The notes below the pieces were generated by a model. The model ran no database searches. It was not told the origin of the DNA and saw nothing but the letters and a program-made list of their open reading frames with translations. Shown piece by piece: positions 46,821 to 57,337 of a stretch of DNA of 64,000 nucleotides (its first letter is position 1; each line of letters opens with the position of its first letter). A program made the position numbers and the translations under genes. Location: the NCBI RefSeq assembly GCF_013166595.1, contig NZ_JABKKG010000004.1:1-64000 (forward strand), read 5' to 3'. The stretch is from Palleniella intestinalis (GTDB lineage Bacteria > Bacteroidota > Bacteroidia > Bacteroidales > Bacteroidaceae).

Positions 46821-49469
46821 ATGGCAAAAAAAGCGGATGAGCTGACCCCTATGATGAGACAGTTCCGCGAGTTGAAGAGCAAGCATCCTGATGCGCTGCT
46901 CCTGTTCCGTTGCGGTGATTTCTACGAGACATACTGCGAGGATGCGGAGATAGCTTCAAAGATTCTCCACATGACCCTCACACACCGAAACAAGGGGGCG
47001 GCACAGGGTGAGGCGATGGCGGGATTCCCGTACCACGCCCTCGACACTCATCTGCCGAAACTCATCCGCGCCGGACAGCGCGTTGCCATCTGCGACCAAC
47101 TGGAGGACCCGAAGAAGACGAAGACGCTTGTCAAGCGAGGCATCACGGAACTTGTCACTCCGGGTGTGGCGATGCAGGACAATGTGCTCGAGAACAAGGA
47201 GAACAATTTCCTCTGCGCCGTCCACCTCGGACGCGGTGCGGTGGGCATAGCGTTCCTCGACATCTCCACCGGCGAGTTCCTCTGCGGCGAAGGGTCTTAT
47301 GACTATGCCATAAAAGCCATTGATAATTTCCAGCCCAAGGAGGTGCTTCTCGAACGCCGGCGCCGCAACGAGTTCTTCTCGCGCTTCCCGGCAAGGCTCT
47401 GCACATACGAGCTTGACGACTGGGCGTTTGCCGAGGAGACGGCGGAAAAGGGGCTCTGCGACCATTTCGCCGTGAAGAGCCTCAAGGGCTTCGGCATCGA
47501 CCACCTGAAGAACGGCATTGCGGCGGCAGGGGCGATAATGAACTATCTGGAGTTCACGGAGCATAAGATGTTAGGTCACATAACAAGCATCAGCCGCCTC
47601 GACACCGACAATTATGTGCGCCTTGACACGTTCACCGTGCGCTCCCTCGAACTCCTGCAGCCTATGACCGAAGGCGGCGCATCGCTCCTCGGCATCATCG
47701 ACAACACAGCCACGGCGATGGGCGGCAGACTGCTGCGCCGCTGGCTGCTGTTCCCATTGAAGGATGTGGCGAAGATTGTGGAAAGGCAGAACGTCGTGGA
47801 GCATTTCTTCCGCGCCACAGACCTGCGCAACACTGTCTCCGAACAGCTGCAAAGCATTGCCGACCTTGAGCGCATAACGGCGAAAATCTCCACTTTCCGT
47901 GTCAATCCGCGCGAGCTGCGCTCCCTTGCCGAGGCACTCAGGGCGGTGGAGGTGCTGCGCACGGAATGCCTTGCCTGCGAAAACAATGACCTCATTGCCC
48001 TTGCCCGGGAGCTTGATCCTTGCGAGGAGATGAGGGACAGGATACTGCGCGAGATAAATCCTGAGACACCCGTCCAGATTTCCAAAGGCAATGTCATCGG
48101 CGACGGCGTGGATGAGGAGCTTGACGACCTGCGCCTTCTCCACCGCGACAGCAAGGACTATCTGCTGAAACTGCAGGCGGAGGAAGCCGAGAAGACGGGC
48201 ATCCTGTCGCTGAAGGTTGGTTTCAACAATGTCTTCGGCTATTATCTTGAAGTACGCAACACGTACCGCGACAATGTCCCCGAGACATGGGTCAGGAAGC
48301 AGACACTCGCTCAGGCGGAGCGGTACATAACTCCCGAATTGAAGGCTTATGAGGAGAAAATCCTCAATGCCGAGACGCGCATTGCCGAAATAGAGCAGCG
48401 CGTCTACGACCGCCTGCTGCGCGACTGCCAGCGGATTGTGGTAAGGATACAGCGCGACGCTGCCCTTGTGGCACGCCTTGACTGCCTCCTGTCGTTCGCC
48501 CTTGTCTCCCTGCACAGGAAATACAACCGCCCTGTCATCAACGACACGACCGCCCTGACCATAAAGGCAGGCCGCCACCCTGTCATTGAGGCGCGCATGG
48601 ATTATGGCGAAGAATATATCCCGAACGACATACATCTTGACACGGAGAGCCGGCAGATAATGATGATAACGGGCCCTAATATGGCAGGAAAGTCTGCTCT
48701 GCTGCGTCAGACGGCGCTCATCACACTATTGGCGCAGACGGGCTGCTTTGTGCCGGCAGAGAGCGCGGAAATAGGCATTGTGGACAAAGTGTTCACGCGT
48801 GTGGGTGCTTCGGACAACATCGCCGCGGGTGAGTCTACTTTCATGGTGGAGATGACCGAGGCATCGAACATACTGAACAACATCACGGCGCGCTCCCTTG
48901 TCATCTTCGACGAACTCGGGCGCGGCACAAGCACCTACGATGGCATTTCCATAGCGTGGGCGATTGTGGAGTATCTCCACGGCAGCAGCGACAGACCGTC
49001 AGCGGCGCATCCGCGCACGCTCTTCGCCACGCACTACCATGAGCTGAACGAAATGGCGGAGCGTTTCCCGAGGATACACAACTTCAACATCTCCGTGGCG
49101 GAGGAAAAGGGCAAGGTGGTGTTCCTCCGCAAGCTCGTGCCGGGCGGTTCGGAGCATTCCTTCGGTATTCATGTCGCCGAAATCGCCGGTATGCCGCCGG
49201 AGATTGTGCGCCGTGCGAACATTATCCTGAAGGAACTGGAGGAGAAAGGCAGCGGCGCTCGCAGTTCGCTGACAGCATCGGAACCTGCCGTTGTCTCGGA
49301 AGGGCAGCCGGAGAGGAGGGGCACTGCCCCTGAACTGTCGTTCTTCCGATTGGAGGACCCTGTCTTGGAGCAGATAAGGGACGCACTCCTCTCGCTTGAT
49401 GTCGACAACCTCACTCCTATCCAGGCTCTTAACAAGCTGAATGAGATAAAAGGAATATTGGGAAACTGA
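46821..49469 (+). CDS. mutS: DNA mismatch repair protein MutS
   Basis: The 882-residue protein recognises mismatches and starts repair with MutL. The N-terminal mismatch-binding motif is in [11 protein letters not shown]. The ATPase domain has the Walker A loop [14 protein letters not shown] (about 624) and Walker B with signature [17 protein letters not shown] (about 700), then the His-containing FATHYHEL. The frame is open 51 bases further up, but [15 protein letters not shown] is the family start and lies 67 bases after the promoter. tag follows 53 bases downstream, so the two repair genes may be co-transcribed. Confidence 0.98.
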   Translation: MAKKADELTPMMRQFRELKSKHPDALLLFRCGDFYETYCEDAEIASKILHMTLTHRNKGAAQGEAMAGFPYHALDTHLPKLIRAGQRVAICDQLEDPKKTKTLVKRGITELVTPGVAMQDNVLENKENNFLCAVHLGRGAVGIAFLDISTGEFLCGEGSYDYAIKAIDNFQPKEVLLERRRRNEFFSRFPARLCTYELDDWAFAEETAEKGLCDHFAVKSLKGFGIDHLKNGIAAAGAIMNYLEFTEHKMLGHITSISRLDTDNYVRLDTFTVRSLELLQPMTEGGASLLGIIDNTATAMGGRLLRRWLLFPLKDVAKIVERQNVVEHFFRATDLRNTVSEQLQSIADLERITAKISTFRVNPRELRSLAEALRAVEVLRTECLACENNDLIALARELDPCEEMRDRILREINPETPVQISKGNVIGDGVDEELDDLRLLHRDSKDYLLKLQAEEAEKTGILSLKVGFNNVFGYYLEVRNTYRDNVPETWVRKQTLAQAERYITPELKAYEEKILNAETRIAEIEQRVYDRLLRDCQRIVVRIQRDAALVARLDCLLSFALVSLHRKYNRPVINDTTALTIKAGRHPVIEARMDYGEEYIPNDIHLDTESRQIMMITGPNMAGKSALLRQTALITLLAQTGCFVPAESAEIGIVDKVFTRVGASDNIAAGESTFMVEMTEASNILNNITARSLVIFDELGRGTSTYDGISIAWAIVEYLHGSSDRPSAAHPRTLFATHYHELNEMAERFPRIHNFNISVAEEKGKVVFLRKLVPGGSEHSFGIHVAEIAGMPPEIVRRANIILKELEEKGSGARSSLTASEPAVVSEGQPERRGTAPELSFFRLEDPVLEQIRDALLSLDVDNLTPIQALNKLNEIKGILGN

Positions 49470-49522
49470 TGCCTTTACAGGCAGGAGATGTTCATATCGC
49501 AAAACGATAATCTTCGGAACTT

Positions 49523-50107
49523 ATGCAAGACTTGGTAAACGGACGATGCGGATGGTGTGGCACCGATGAGCTTTACACGGCATATCACGACAATGAATGG
49601 GGAAAATTGGTGACGGACGACAAGACCCTGTTCGAGTTCCTCCTGCTGGAAAGTGCCCAGGCCGGACTGAGCTGGATAACAATCCTGAGAAAGCGTGAGG
49701 GCTATCGTGCCGCTTTCCATGGTTTCAATGCCGATGCTGTGGCACGGATGGACGAGGAGGACATCGAACGCCTGATGCATTTTGAAGGGATTGTAAGGAA
49801 CAGGCTGAAGATAAAATCAGCCATCGTGAATGCAAGATTATTCCTCACGGTGCAAGAGGAATATGGCAGTTTCTTCAACTACATCCTGTCGTTCTTCCCT
49901 GACAGGCAGCCGATTACCAACAATTTCCGTTCGTTGGTCGAGGTGCCTGCGTCCTCTCCCGAATCCAATGCGATAAGCAAGGACATGAGGAAGCGCGGCT
50001 TCAAGTTCTTCGGGACGACCATCTGCTATGCTTTCCTGCAAGCCACCGGTTTTGTGAACGACCATCTGACGGACTGCATGTGCAGGAGGGGCGTTGCTGG
50101 AAAATAA
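49523..50107 (+). CDS. tag: DNA-3-methyladenine glycosylase I
   Basis: This 194-residue base-excision enzyme removes 3-methyladenine. It starts with RCGWCGTDELYTAYHDNEWG, holding the Tag zinc cysteines and conserved acidic stretch, and has LLLESAQAGLSWITILRKRE and GFKFFGTTICYAFLQATG. The C-terminal zinc ligands fall in NDHLTDCMCR. Full length. It is convergent with the fructan regulator, with a 32-bp inverted repeat between them. Confidence 0.96.
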   Translation: MQDLVNGRCGWCGTDELYTAYHDNEWGKLVTDDKTLFEFLLLESAQAGLSWITILRKREGYRAAFHGFNADAVARMDEEDIERLMHFEGIVRNRLKIKSAIVNARLFLTVQEEYGSFFNYILSFFPDRQPITNNFRSLVEVPASSPESNAISKDMRKRGFKFFGTTICYAFLQATGFVNDHLTDCMCRRGVAGK

Positions 50108-50111
50108 AAAA

Positions 50112-50206
50112 ATTGCTCTAAGAACGCAAAGAAACAAAAGAATTTTTTCCTTATGACATTATTCTGAAAAGGAGATTCTTTTGTTTCTTTGCGTTCTTAG
50201 AGCAAT
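50112..50206. repeat. 32-bp perfect inverted repeat (TTGCTCTAAGAA family), copy 2
   Basis: The arms 50112-50143 and 50175-50206 are perfect inverted copies starting ATTGCTCTAAGAACGCAAAG, around a 31-base centre. Compared with copy 1 a few bases differ (ATAAAA against CGCAAA), and both arms differ together, so pairing is kept. It begins 5 bases after tag, between convergent genes, and may be a two-way terminator. Confidence 0.85.
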
Positions 50207-50231
50207 ATCATTGTAAGGACATTGCACACGT

Positions 50232-52970
50232 TCATTTCATCCGCGAGGTGCGCTGCTGAGTGTCGGAAGGGGATTCATCGAACTGCTCGCGGTAGCATTT
50301 GGTGAAGTAGCTCGGGGAGGAGAATCCGACGGCGTAGCAGACTTCGGAGATTGTCAGACGGGTGGATTTGAGCATCCTCTCTGCCTTGCGCAGGCGGATG
50401 ATTTTCAGGAGCTCTGTAGGGGAATAGTTGGTGAGAGCCTTTATCTTACGGTAGAGTTGCACACGGCTGAGCCCTATCTTCGCGCCGAGTTCCTCTACGG
50501 TGAGGTCGCTGTTGCCGAGTTCCGACTCCACAACCTCCACGAAACGGCGGTAGAACTCGTCGTCGATGTCACTCTGCGGCAGGAGGTTACTGTCAGGTTT
50601 GGTGAGCTTGGGAGCTGGTTTTTCCTTGTCCTCTGTCACTTGCGGGCTTATCCTTCGGCGGTTGAGAATCAGGGATTCGCATCTTGCCGTGAGGACGCGT
50701 GAGTTGAACGGTTTGGAGAGGTAAGCATCGGCACCGCATTCGTAGCCTGCCACGCGCTGCTCGTCAAGGGCGCAGGCGGTGAGCAGAAGCACCGGAATGT
50801 GGGATGTCGTGACCTCGTTCTTCAGGTGTCGGCATGTCTCGAGGCCGTCTATTCCCGGCATCATCACGTCACAGATGATTATGTCGGGGATGTAGCGTGA
50901 TGCCATGCGTATGCCCTGTGCACCGTTTGATGCCTGCAGGACATTATATTTGTCGCAAAGCAGTCCGTAGACCAGTGTGCGGATGTCGGCGTTGTCGTCG
51001 ATGACAAGTGCTGTCGGTCTGCCGTCCGCCTCTTCCTGTTCTGGCTCGGGAGCTTCGATGTCGGCAAGTTCCTCAGTCACGTCATCAGGACTGTTTAGGC
51101 TCTCATGGCTTGAGAGGTGCTTGTCGACATGAGTGACAGGCAGCTCGACGGTGAACACTGAGCCTTTTCCCTCCGTGCTTTCGACATCTATAGCGCCTCC
51201 GTGGAGTTCGACAAAGGATTTCGTCAGTGCCAGTCCTATGCCCGAACCGTTTGGAGTCACCTGATCGGCGCGGAAGAAACGTTCGAAAATCTGCTTCCTG
51301 TTCTCCTCGCTTATCCCCTGTCCGTTGTCGGAAACCTCTATGACGAGTTTTCCGTTCTCCATCCTCATGTCCACCGTCACGCTGCCGTTCTGCGGTGTGT
51401 ACTTGAATGCGTTGGAGATGAGGTTGAAGTAAATGCGTTCCAGTTTCTCTATGTCCACCGCCATGGAATAGCTTTCCGCATCCATGATGTTCACCGTGAA
51501 ACTCAGGTGCTTGCGTGCAGCAGCCTGGCGGAAGGCGTCCGACCAGTCCAGTATTGCCGCACGCATATCGGTCTCAACTGGGTTGTAGGTCATCTTGCCG
51601 TTCTCAGCTTTTCGGAAGTCGAGTATCTGGTTGATGAGTCGCATCAGGACTTTCACGTTCTTGTCCGCCAGGCGCATCATGGCAGACTGCTGAGGGGTGA
51701 TGTTGTCCGCTCTGACCATCTGCGCCACAGGTTCTGCGATGAGCGTCAGCGGTGTGCGCAGGTCGTGGGAGACATTGGTGAAGAAGGTTAGTTTCGACTG
51801 TGTGGCGTCGCGCAGCTGTTCGTAGAGCGAGGTCAGGGTCTCCTGCTGCTGTTCGAGCTGCTGTTTCTGTGCCATGATTGCCGCATAATGGTGTTTTCGT
51901 GCCCAATAGTAGCGCAGCAGCATATAGAAAAGTATGGACAGCAGCACAAGAATCGCCACGACGGAGTACAGCACTGTGGTCTGTGCGGAATGCCGGCTCC
52001 AGTATTCGTCCACCTGCCCTTTCAGTGTCTTCACCTTGCGAGTCTCGTTCTGAATCTCCCGGTCAAGCATAAGCATCAGTTCGGCATTGTCTTTTGTCAC
52101 TACGGTCGGTGTGGTGATGATTGTCTCTTCGTCAAACGGCTCACCGTTGACAATGGCCAATGCCTTTTTGAACAGCAGGCTGCCCTCGGTGGGATAAAGG
52201 AATGTTGCGGTTATCACACCGTCAGCTACCGCCTTCAGACCTATCGACGGTACGGCGTCCACACCTATTATCTTCATGTCCTTTATGCCATGCTTCTTTG
52301 CCGCGTCCGATGCTCCGATGGCCATACGGTCGTTATGGGCGTAGATGATGTTTGTCTCCGGATGGACGGCGAGTATGGAGTCGGCTGCGGCAAAAGCATC
52401 CTCATAGTTCCAGTTGCCGGCGGCTTTCGCCACAATCCTTGCCCTGTCGCTGTTCTCCGCCATCACTTTGTCAAACCCGCCGCCACGCTTCATGGCAGGA
52501 GTGGAGCCCGGCAGACCTGTGATTTCAAGGATGTGTAGCTCTTCATCGGGCAGCAGCAAGGCATACTGTGCCGCCTTCTCGCCGATGTCATGATTGTCCG
52601 CTCCGACAAAAGCCGAATAGCATTTTCCCTCAGCCTCACGGTCGAAGACCACGATTGGCATACCGCTGTCGTGCAGGGCTTTTATCTTGGGCGTGATGGC
52701 TTTCGCCTCGTTAGGCGATACAATGATGATGTCGAAATCGTTTTTAGCAAAATACTCCAAGTCGGCTATTTGTTTGGCATTGCTGTCATCGGCGGAGCGT
52801 ATCTCGACTTCCACTTCGGGGTGGAAGATTTCCTCGCGCATGATTTCCTCGTTGAGGGTCATGCGCCAGTCGTCGGTGCTGCATTGCGACACACCGATGC
52901 GCACTTTCTTTTCCTCGGTGCATCCTGTCATAAAGAGTAGCGACAGCAACAGGTATAGGAATTGTTTCAT
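50232..52970 (-). CDS. Hybrid two-component system regulator, fructose-sensor type
   Basis: This 912-residue membrane protein combines all parts of a signalling path. After a signal with MTGC comes a periplasmic sugar-binding (Peripla_BP_4) domain (about 22-310: IGVSQCSTDDW, IYAHNDRMAIGA), a membrane segment (about 335-357), a histidine kinase (NVSHDLRTPLTLIAEP; NLISNAFKYTP; GSGIGLALTKSFVELHGG), a receiver (VIDDNADIR, DIIICDVMMPGIDG) and an AraC-type helix-turn-helix (VGFSSPSYFTKCYREQF). The closest known case is Bacteroides thetaiotaomicron BT1754, whose periplasmic domain binds fructose and activates fructan genes. Divergence from GH32, porter and fructokinase genes supports the same role. 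Confidence 0.95.
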   Translation of the reverse strand: MKQFLYLLLSLLFMTGCTEEKKVRIGVSQCSTDDWRMTLNEEIMREEIFHPEVEVEIRSADDSNAKQIADLEYFAKNDFDIIIVSPNEAKAITPKIKALHDSGMPIVVFDREAEGKCYSAFVGADNHDIGEKAAQYALLLPDEELHILEITGLPGSTPAMKRGGGFDKVMAENSDRARIVAKAAGNWNYEDAFAAADSILAVHPETNIIYAHNDRMAIGASDAAKKHGIKDMKIIGVDAVPSIGLKAVADGVITATFLYPTEGSLLFKKALAIVNGEPFDEETIITTPTVVTKDNAELMLMLDREIQNETRKVKTLKGQVDEYWSRHSAQTTVLYSVVAILVLLSILFYMLLRYYWARKHHYAAIMAQKQQLEQQQETLTSLYEQLRDATQSKLTFFTNVSHDLRTPLTLIAEPVAQMVRADNITPQQSAMMRLADKNVKVLMRLINQILDFRKAENGKMTYNPVETDMRAAILDWSDAFRQAAARKHLSFTVNIMDAESYSMAVDIEKLERIYFNLISNAFKYTPQNGSVTVDMRMENGKLVIEVSDNGQGISEENRKQIFERFFRADQVTPNGSGIGLALTKSFVELHGGAIDVESTEGKGSVFTVELPVTHVDKHLSSHESLNSPDDVTEELADIEAPEPEQEEADGRPTALVIDDNADIRTLVYGLLCDKYNVLQASNGAQGIRMASRYIPDIIICDVMMPGIDGLETCRHLKNEVTTSHIPVLLLTACALDEQRVAGYECGADAYLSKPFNSRVLTARCESLILNRRRISPQVTEDKEKPAPKLTKPDSNLLPQSDIDDEFYRRFVEVVESELGNSDLTVEELGAKIGLSRVQLYRKIKALTNYSPTELLKIIRLRKAERMLKSTRLTISEVCYAVGFSSPSYFTKCYREQFDESPSDTQQRTSRMK

Positions 52971-53170
52971 TATAGGATTTCAGGTTATGGTTTTAGTTTA
53001 TTTATGGTTCATCTGCAAAATTAATGCTTTTTGCGGAATTAGCAATGTTACAATAGTTAAAAATGATGTTACATGAAACGGAATTATCAAATAATGTATC
53101 ATTTTTTATCGCCTGAATGCCGATTGATTATTAATTTTGCAGCAGAAAACTAAAACAAACAAGTACAGAC
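52971..53170. promoter_or_regulatory. Divergent control region of the fructan locus
   Basis: On the minus strand TAATTTTG (complement of 53017-53024) with TTG 19 bases before it can serve the regulator. On the plus strand TAATTTTG near 53133-53140 can serve the GH32 gene, with no -33, as expected when an activator is needed. No 9-bp array is present here. Confidence 0.5.
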
Positions 53171-54976
53171 ATGAAAACCAAACTCGTAACATTATTCTTT
53201 ATCTTAGCCACTCAAATGACATGGGGCGCAGACAAATCACTCAAATTCATGCACCCTGCACCTGACCACACACTGGTAAAGGTCAAACCTACCGGAAAGT
53301 ATCTCATCCTTCCTGTAGAGGAGAACCGTCCGGACTCCAAAATCGATGTCCTGGTAAACGGAGAGAAGGTGACAACGCTCTTTGTGCGTTTGGCAGAGAA
53401 CAATGTAGACTACAGTGTGCCGTTCGACCTCTCGCCCTACATGGGCAAGGGCGAGATTCTGCTCAGTATCGTCAGCCCTGTCAACAATCGCGAACACTCA
53501 CGCCAGGCTACCGAGATTCTTTGTTGGAACGAGATGGCTGTCTCTGACTCCTTTGACACAAGCAACAAAGAGAAGTTCCGCCCGACATACCACCACACTC
53601 CGCTCTACGGATGGATGAACGATCCGAACGGAATGTTCTATAAGGATGGGGTGTGGCATCTCTATTACCAGTACAACCCTTATGGCTCAAAATGGCAGAA
53701 CATGACATGGGGACACTCCTCTTCCACCGACCTTGTGCATTGGGAGCATCATCCGGAAGCCATACGTCCTGACGGACTGGGAACAATCTTCAGCGGCAAC
53801 AGTGTCATCGACCACAACAACACCGCAGGCTTCGGCGCAGGCGAGGTGATAGCCCTCTACACTTCATGCGACAAGAGCCAGACACAGAGCCTTGCACACA
53901 GCAGCGACAACGGCATGACATTCACGAAATATCCTGGCAACCCTGTCATCGTCACCCCTAACGAGGCACGCGACCCTAATATGTTCTGGAACACCGGCAT
54001 AAACAAATGGAACCTTGTGCTCGCCGGAGCCATGGACCACGAGATGCACATCTTCAGCTCACCCGACCTAAAGGAGTGGACTTACGAAAGCTCCTTCGGC
54101 AAAGGCTACGCAGCACAGGACGGAGTGTGGGAATGCCCTGACCTCTTCCAACTCGACGTGCCGGGGACAAACGAGAAGAAATGGGTGCTCCTCTGCAATC
54201 TTAACCCTGGAGGAAAGTTCGGCGGCTCGGCAACACAATATTTCATAGGTGAGTTCGATGGAAAGAAATTCACCTCCGACTACACTCCACAGGACACTCT
54301 ATGGATGGACTTCGGCAAGGACCACTACGCCACAGTCACATGGAGCGACGCTCCCGAAGGACGACGCACGGCGATAGGCTGGATGAGCAACTGGCAGTAT
54401 GCCAACGAGGTGCCGACAAAGCAGTTCCGCAGCGCAAACACTCTGCCGCGCGACCTCCAACTGTTCCATGACCAGAACGGAAAACTCCTCCTCGCATCCA
54501 AACCTGCCGCAGAACTCAGCAACATGCGCGGAGAGGCACGAAGCTACGGCAGATTTTCCGTGTCGAAGAAAGGCAGGTCGTTCCGTCTTCCTGACAGCAA
54601 AGGCATGGAGATAGTCATGGACTACAGCCTTAATGCCAAGTCGGATGTCTCACTGACCATCTCCAACGCCAATGGCGACAAGGTCGTTATGACCATTGAT
54701 GCCAAGGACATGACCTTCACCATGGACCGCACAAAGAGCGGTGAGGTCAACTTCAGCCGCCATTTCCCTGCCGTCACCGTTGCTCCGCTCTCCAAGGACG
54801 CTCCTACGGGAACCATACGCGTCTTCATCGACTCATCGTCAATCGAGGCGTTCGACTCCGAAGGAAGGTTCGCAATGACCAACCTCGTCTTCCCTACCCA
54901 ACCGTATTCCAACATAACCGTGAAGGGCAACGGAAAGGGAAAGATAAAGAAACTGAACGTATATAAAATAAAGTAG
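53171..54976 (+). CDS. GH32 fructan hydrolase
   Basis: This 601-residue exported enzyme releases fructose from levan, inulin or sucrose-type fructans. After a signal peptide (MTWGA) and an N-terminal beta-sandwich found in Bacteroidetes GH32 proteins (about 25-120), the five-blade propeller has GWMNDPNGMFY (nucleophile Asp151), EARDPNMFW (transition-state Asp) and VWECPDLF (acid/base Glu), followed by a C-terminal sandwich. No lipobox, so it may be periplasmic. It leads the fructan operon and would be induced by the divergent regulator. Confidence 0.96.
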   Translation: MKTKLVTLFFILATQMTWGADKSLKFMHPAPDHTLVKVKPTGKYLILPVEENRPDSKIDVLVNGEKVTTLFVRLAENNVDYSVPFDLSPYMGKGEILLSIVSPVNNREHSRQATEILCWNEMAVSDSFDTSNKEKFRPTYHHTPLYGWMNDPNGMFYKDGVWHLYYQYNPYGSKWQNMTWGHSSSTDLVHWEHHPEAIRPDGLGTIFSGNSVIDHNNTAGFGAGEVIALYTSCDKSQTQSLAHSSDNGMTFTKYPGNPVIVTPNEARDPNMFWNTGINKWNLVLAGAMDHEMHIFSSPDLKEWTYESSFGKGYAAQDGVWECPDLFQLDVPGTNEKKWVLLCNLNPGGKFGGSATQYFIGEFDGKKFTSDYTPQDTLWMDFGKDHYATVTWSDAPEGRRTAIGWMSNWQYANEVPTKQFRSANTLPRDLQLFHDQNGKLLLASKPAAELSNMRGEARSYGRFSVSKKGRSFRLPDSKGMEIVMDYSLNAKSDVSLTISNANGDKVVMTIDAKDMTFTMDRTKSGEVNFSRHFPAVTVAPLSKDAPTGTIRVFIDSSSIEAFDSEGRFAMTNLVFPTQPYSNITVKGNGKGKIKKLNVYKIK

Positions 54977-54993
54977 AGTTAAGGGAATATACG

Positions 54994-55051
54994 ACAATTT
55001 GTCAATTTGTCAATTTGTCAACTTGTCAATCTGACGAATCTGTCCAATCTA
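54994..55051. repeat. Short array of 8-bp units, between GH32 and the porter
   Basis: CAATTTGT is repeated three times and then decays (CAACTTGT, CAATCTGA). The period here is 8, not 9, so it is related in wording to the other arrays but not the same. A run of C and A bases (55067-55086) follows. Confidence 0.7.
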
Positions 55052-55097
55052 CAACCTATAACCTACCCCCCCCCAAAAAAAAAAAACATCCTCAACA

Positions 55098-56282
55098 ATG
55101 GAAAACAACAAAACTCTCGCTGCCGGCCGGAAATCATTGCTGGTGCAGATCATCCCGGTCATGCTGTGCTTCTTCGCCATGGGGTTCGTCGACCTCGTGG
55201 GCACAGCATCCAACTATGTCCAGAAAGACCTCAGCCTCACCGACTCACAGGCTAATCTATTCCCATCACTCGTCTTCTTCTGGTTCCTCATCTTCTCAGT
55301 GCCTACAGGACTGCTGATGAACAGGATAGGACGCAAGAACACTGTCCTCGTGTCGCTCGTCGTCACCCTCGCATCGCTCGTCATACCTGTCTTTGCCGAC
55401 AGTTTCACGGCCATGCTCCTGGCATTCTCCTTCCTCGGCATAGGAAACGCCATAATGCAGACATCGCTCAACCCACTCGTGAGCAACCTCATGAGCTCCG
55501 ACCACCTCGCTTCCACACTCACCTTCGGACAGTTTGTCAAGGCTATAGCGTCATTCCTCGCACCTATCCTCGCAGCATGGGGAGCGACAACCATCATGCC
55601 TACTCTCGGACTCAACTGGAAAGTGCTCTTCCCTATCTATGCCGCCGTGTGTGTCATCACCATCGCCATGCTCGGTGCAACTCCCATCGAGGAGGAGCAG
55701 CCTGACAAGGCATCAAGTGTGACGGACTGCATACGTCTTCTCGGCCGTCCGTTCATCCTCCTGTGCTTCCTCGGGATAATGTGCCATGTGGGCATAGATG
55801 TCGGCACAAACACCACAGCACCGAAAATCCTCATGGAACGCCTCGGCATGACTCTCGAGGCTGCCGGGTTCGCGACAGGCGTCTACTTCATCTTCCGCAC
55901 CGCCGGATGCTTCCTCGGCTCGTTCATCCTGCGCTCCTGCTCCGCAAGGAAATTCTTCACCGTAAGCGTGGTAATGATGCTCGTGGCGATGATAATCCTC
56001 TTCTCGGCATCCTCGCTCTACCTCATCTATGCCGCCATAGCCATGATAGGCTTCGGCAATTCCAACATCTTCCCCGTGGTCTTCGCACAGGCTCTTAACA
56101 ACAGCCCGAAGGAGAAGAACGAAGTCTCAGGACTTATGATTATGGGACTCTTCGGCGGCACAATCTTCCCGCTCGCCATGGGCTTCGCCAGCGACCTCAT
56201 CGGAGGACAGTCAGGGGCAATCGCAGTGATGACCGTCGGAGCGGCTTACCTCCTGCTCTACTCCGCACGTATAAAGAAATAA
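55098..56282 (+). CDS. MFS transporter, probable fructose permease
   Basis: The 394-residue protein has about 12 membrane segments and the FucP/sugar:proton symporter look: GFVDLVGTASNYVQKDLSL, SVPTGLLMNRIGRKN, FLGIGNAIMQTSLNPLVSN. It is probably a fructose:proton symporter, like BT1758 of B. thetaiotaomicron, by its position between GH32 and fructokinase genes. Confidence 0.9.
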   Translation: MENNKTLAAGRKSLLVQIIPVMLCFFAMGFVDLVGTASNYVQKDLSLTDSQANLFPSLVFFWFLIFSVPTGLLMNRIGRKNTVLVSLVVTLASLVIPVFADSFTAMLLAFSFLGIGNAIMQTSLNPLVSNLMSSDHLASTLTFGQFVKAIASFLAPILAAWGATTIMPTLGLNWKVLFPIYAAVCVITIAMLGATPIEEEQPDKASSVTDCIRLLGRPFILLCFLGIMCHVGIDVGTNTTAPKILMERLGMTLEAAGFATGVYFIFRTAGCFLGSFILRSCSARKFFTVSVVMMLVAMIILFSASSLYLIYAAIAMIGFGNSNIFPVVFAQALNNSPKEKNEVSGLMIMGLFGGTIFPLAMGFASDLIGGQSGAIAVMTVGAAYLLLYSARIKK

Positions 56283-56320
56283 ATATCTTAAAATCATAAT
56301 CTTAAAACACATACAAATCT

Positions 56321-57202
56321 ATGAACAAATTCATCGTAGGTCTCGGAGAGGCTCTCTGGGATGTCCTTCCGGAAGGAAAGAAAATCGGCGGCGCACCTGC
56401 CAATTTCGCATACCATGTCTCACAGTTCGGACTTAAAAGCCTTGCAGTGAGCGCAATAGGAAAAGACAAGTTGGGCGAGGAACTCCTTGCCAATTTCGAT
56501 GACAACGGACTCAACTACCACATCCCTGCCGTGGACTACCCTACCGGCACCGTGCAGGTGGAAATCGACCAGGCTGGCATCCCGCAGTACAGCATCAAGG
56601 AGAACGTGGCGTGGGACAACATCCCTTTCACTCCGGAACTTGAGGAAATCGCCCGCAACACTCGCGCCGTATGCTTCGGTTCGCTGGCGCAACGCTCCGT
56701 GGTCTCACGCACCACAATCCTAAACTTCCTCGACGCCATGCCGAAGGACGAAGACACTCTGAAAGTGTTTGACATCAACCTCCGCCAGGGATTCTATAAC
56801 AAGGAAATCATCTGCGAGTCCCTCCGCCGCTGCAACATACTGAAAATAAACGATGAAGAGCTTGTCACCGTAAGCCGTCTGAAAGGCTATCCGGGCATCG
56901 ACCTTCAGGACAAGTGCTGGATACTCCTCGGCAAGTACAACCTCAAGATGCTCATCCTCACCTGCGGCGTCAACGGCAGCTATGTCTTCACCCCTGGCAG
57001 CGTGTCATTCAAGGAGACCCCTATGGTGGAGGTTGCCGACACAGTGGGGGCAGGCGACTCGTTCACGGCGGCTTTCCTCTCCTCAATCATCAAGGGCAGA
57101 TCCGTAGAGGAAGCCCACGAGACAGCGGTGAACACCTCAGCGTTCGTATGCACCCAAAACGGTGCCATGCCTATACTCCCGAAGGAGATTATCGGAGAAT
57201 AA
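56321..57202 (+). CDS. Fructokinase (PfkB family)
   Basis: The 293-residue kinase phosphorylates fructose taken in by the neighbouring porter. It has the PfkB first motif GGAPANFAYHVSQFG and the second, DTVGAGDSFTAAFLSSI, with the catalytic Asp and the anion-hole glycines. The N-terminal GLGEALWDVLPEGKKIGGAP is typical of fructokinases. It ends the fructan operon, followed by a two-way terminator. Confidence 0.94.
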   Translation: MNKFIVGLGEALWDVLPEGKKIGGAPANFAYHVSQFGLKSLAVSAIGKDKLGEELLANFDDNGLNYHIPAVDYPTGTVQVEIDQAGIPQYSIKENVAWDNIPFTPELEEIARNTRAVCFGSLAQRSVVSRTTILNFLDAMPKDEDTLKVFDINLRQGFYNKEIICESLRRCNILKINDEELVTVSRLKGYPGIDLQDKCWILLGKYNLKMLILTCGVNGSYVFTPGSVSFKETPMVEVADTVGAGDSFTAAFLSSIIKGRSVEEAHETAVNTSAFVCTQNGAMPILPKEIIGE

Positions 57203-57274
57203 ATAAGTGGTTAGTGTGATGTGTAAGCAAAAATACACACGCACAAAAAAAATGTTAGTTGTTTTTATATTAAG

Positions 57275-57314
57275 AAAAGAGTGTCGCTCATTCCAATTGA
57301 CGGCACTCTTTTTT
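57275..57314. terminator. Two-way terminator between fructokinase and the smalltalk gene
   Basis: AAAAGAGTGTCG (57275-57286) pairs with CGGCACTCTTTT (57301-57312) except for one G-T position. A-run on the left and T-run on the right suit transcripts from both sides. Confidence 0.85.
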
Positions 57315-57337
57315 CGTTACACTGATGATGTTTTTTT

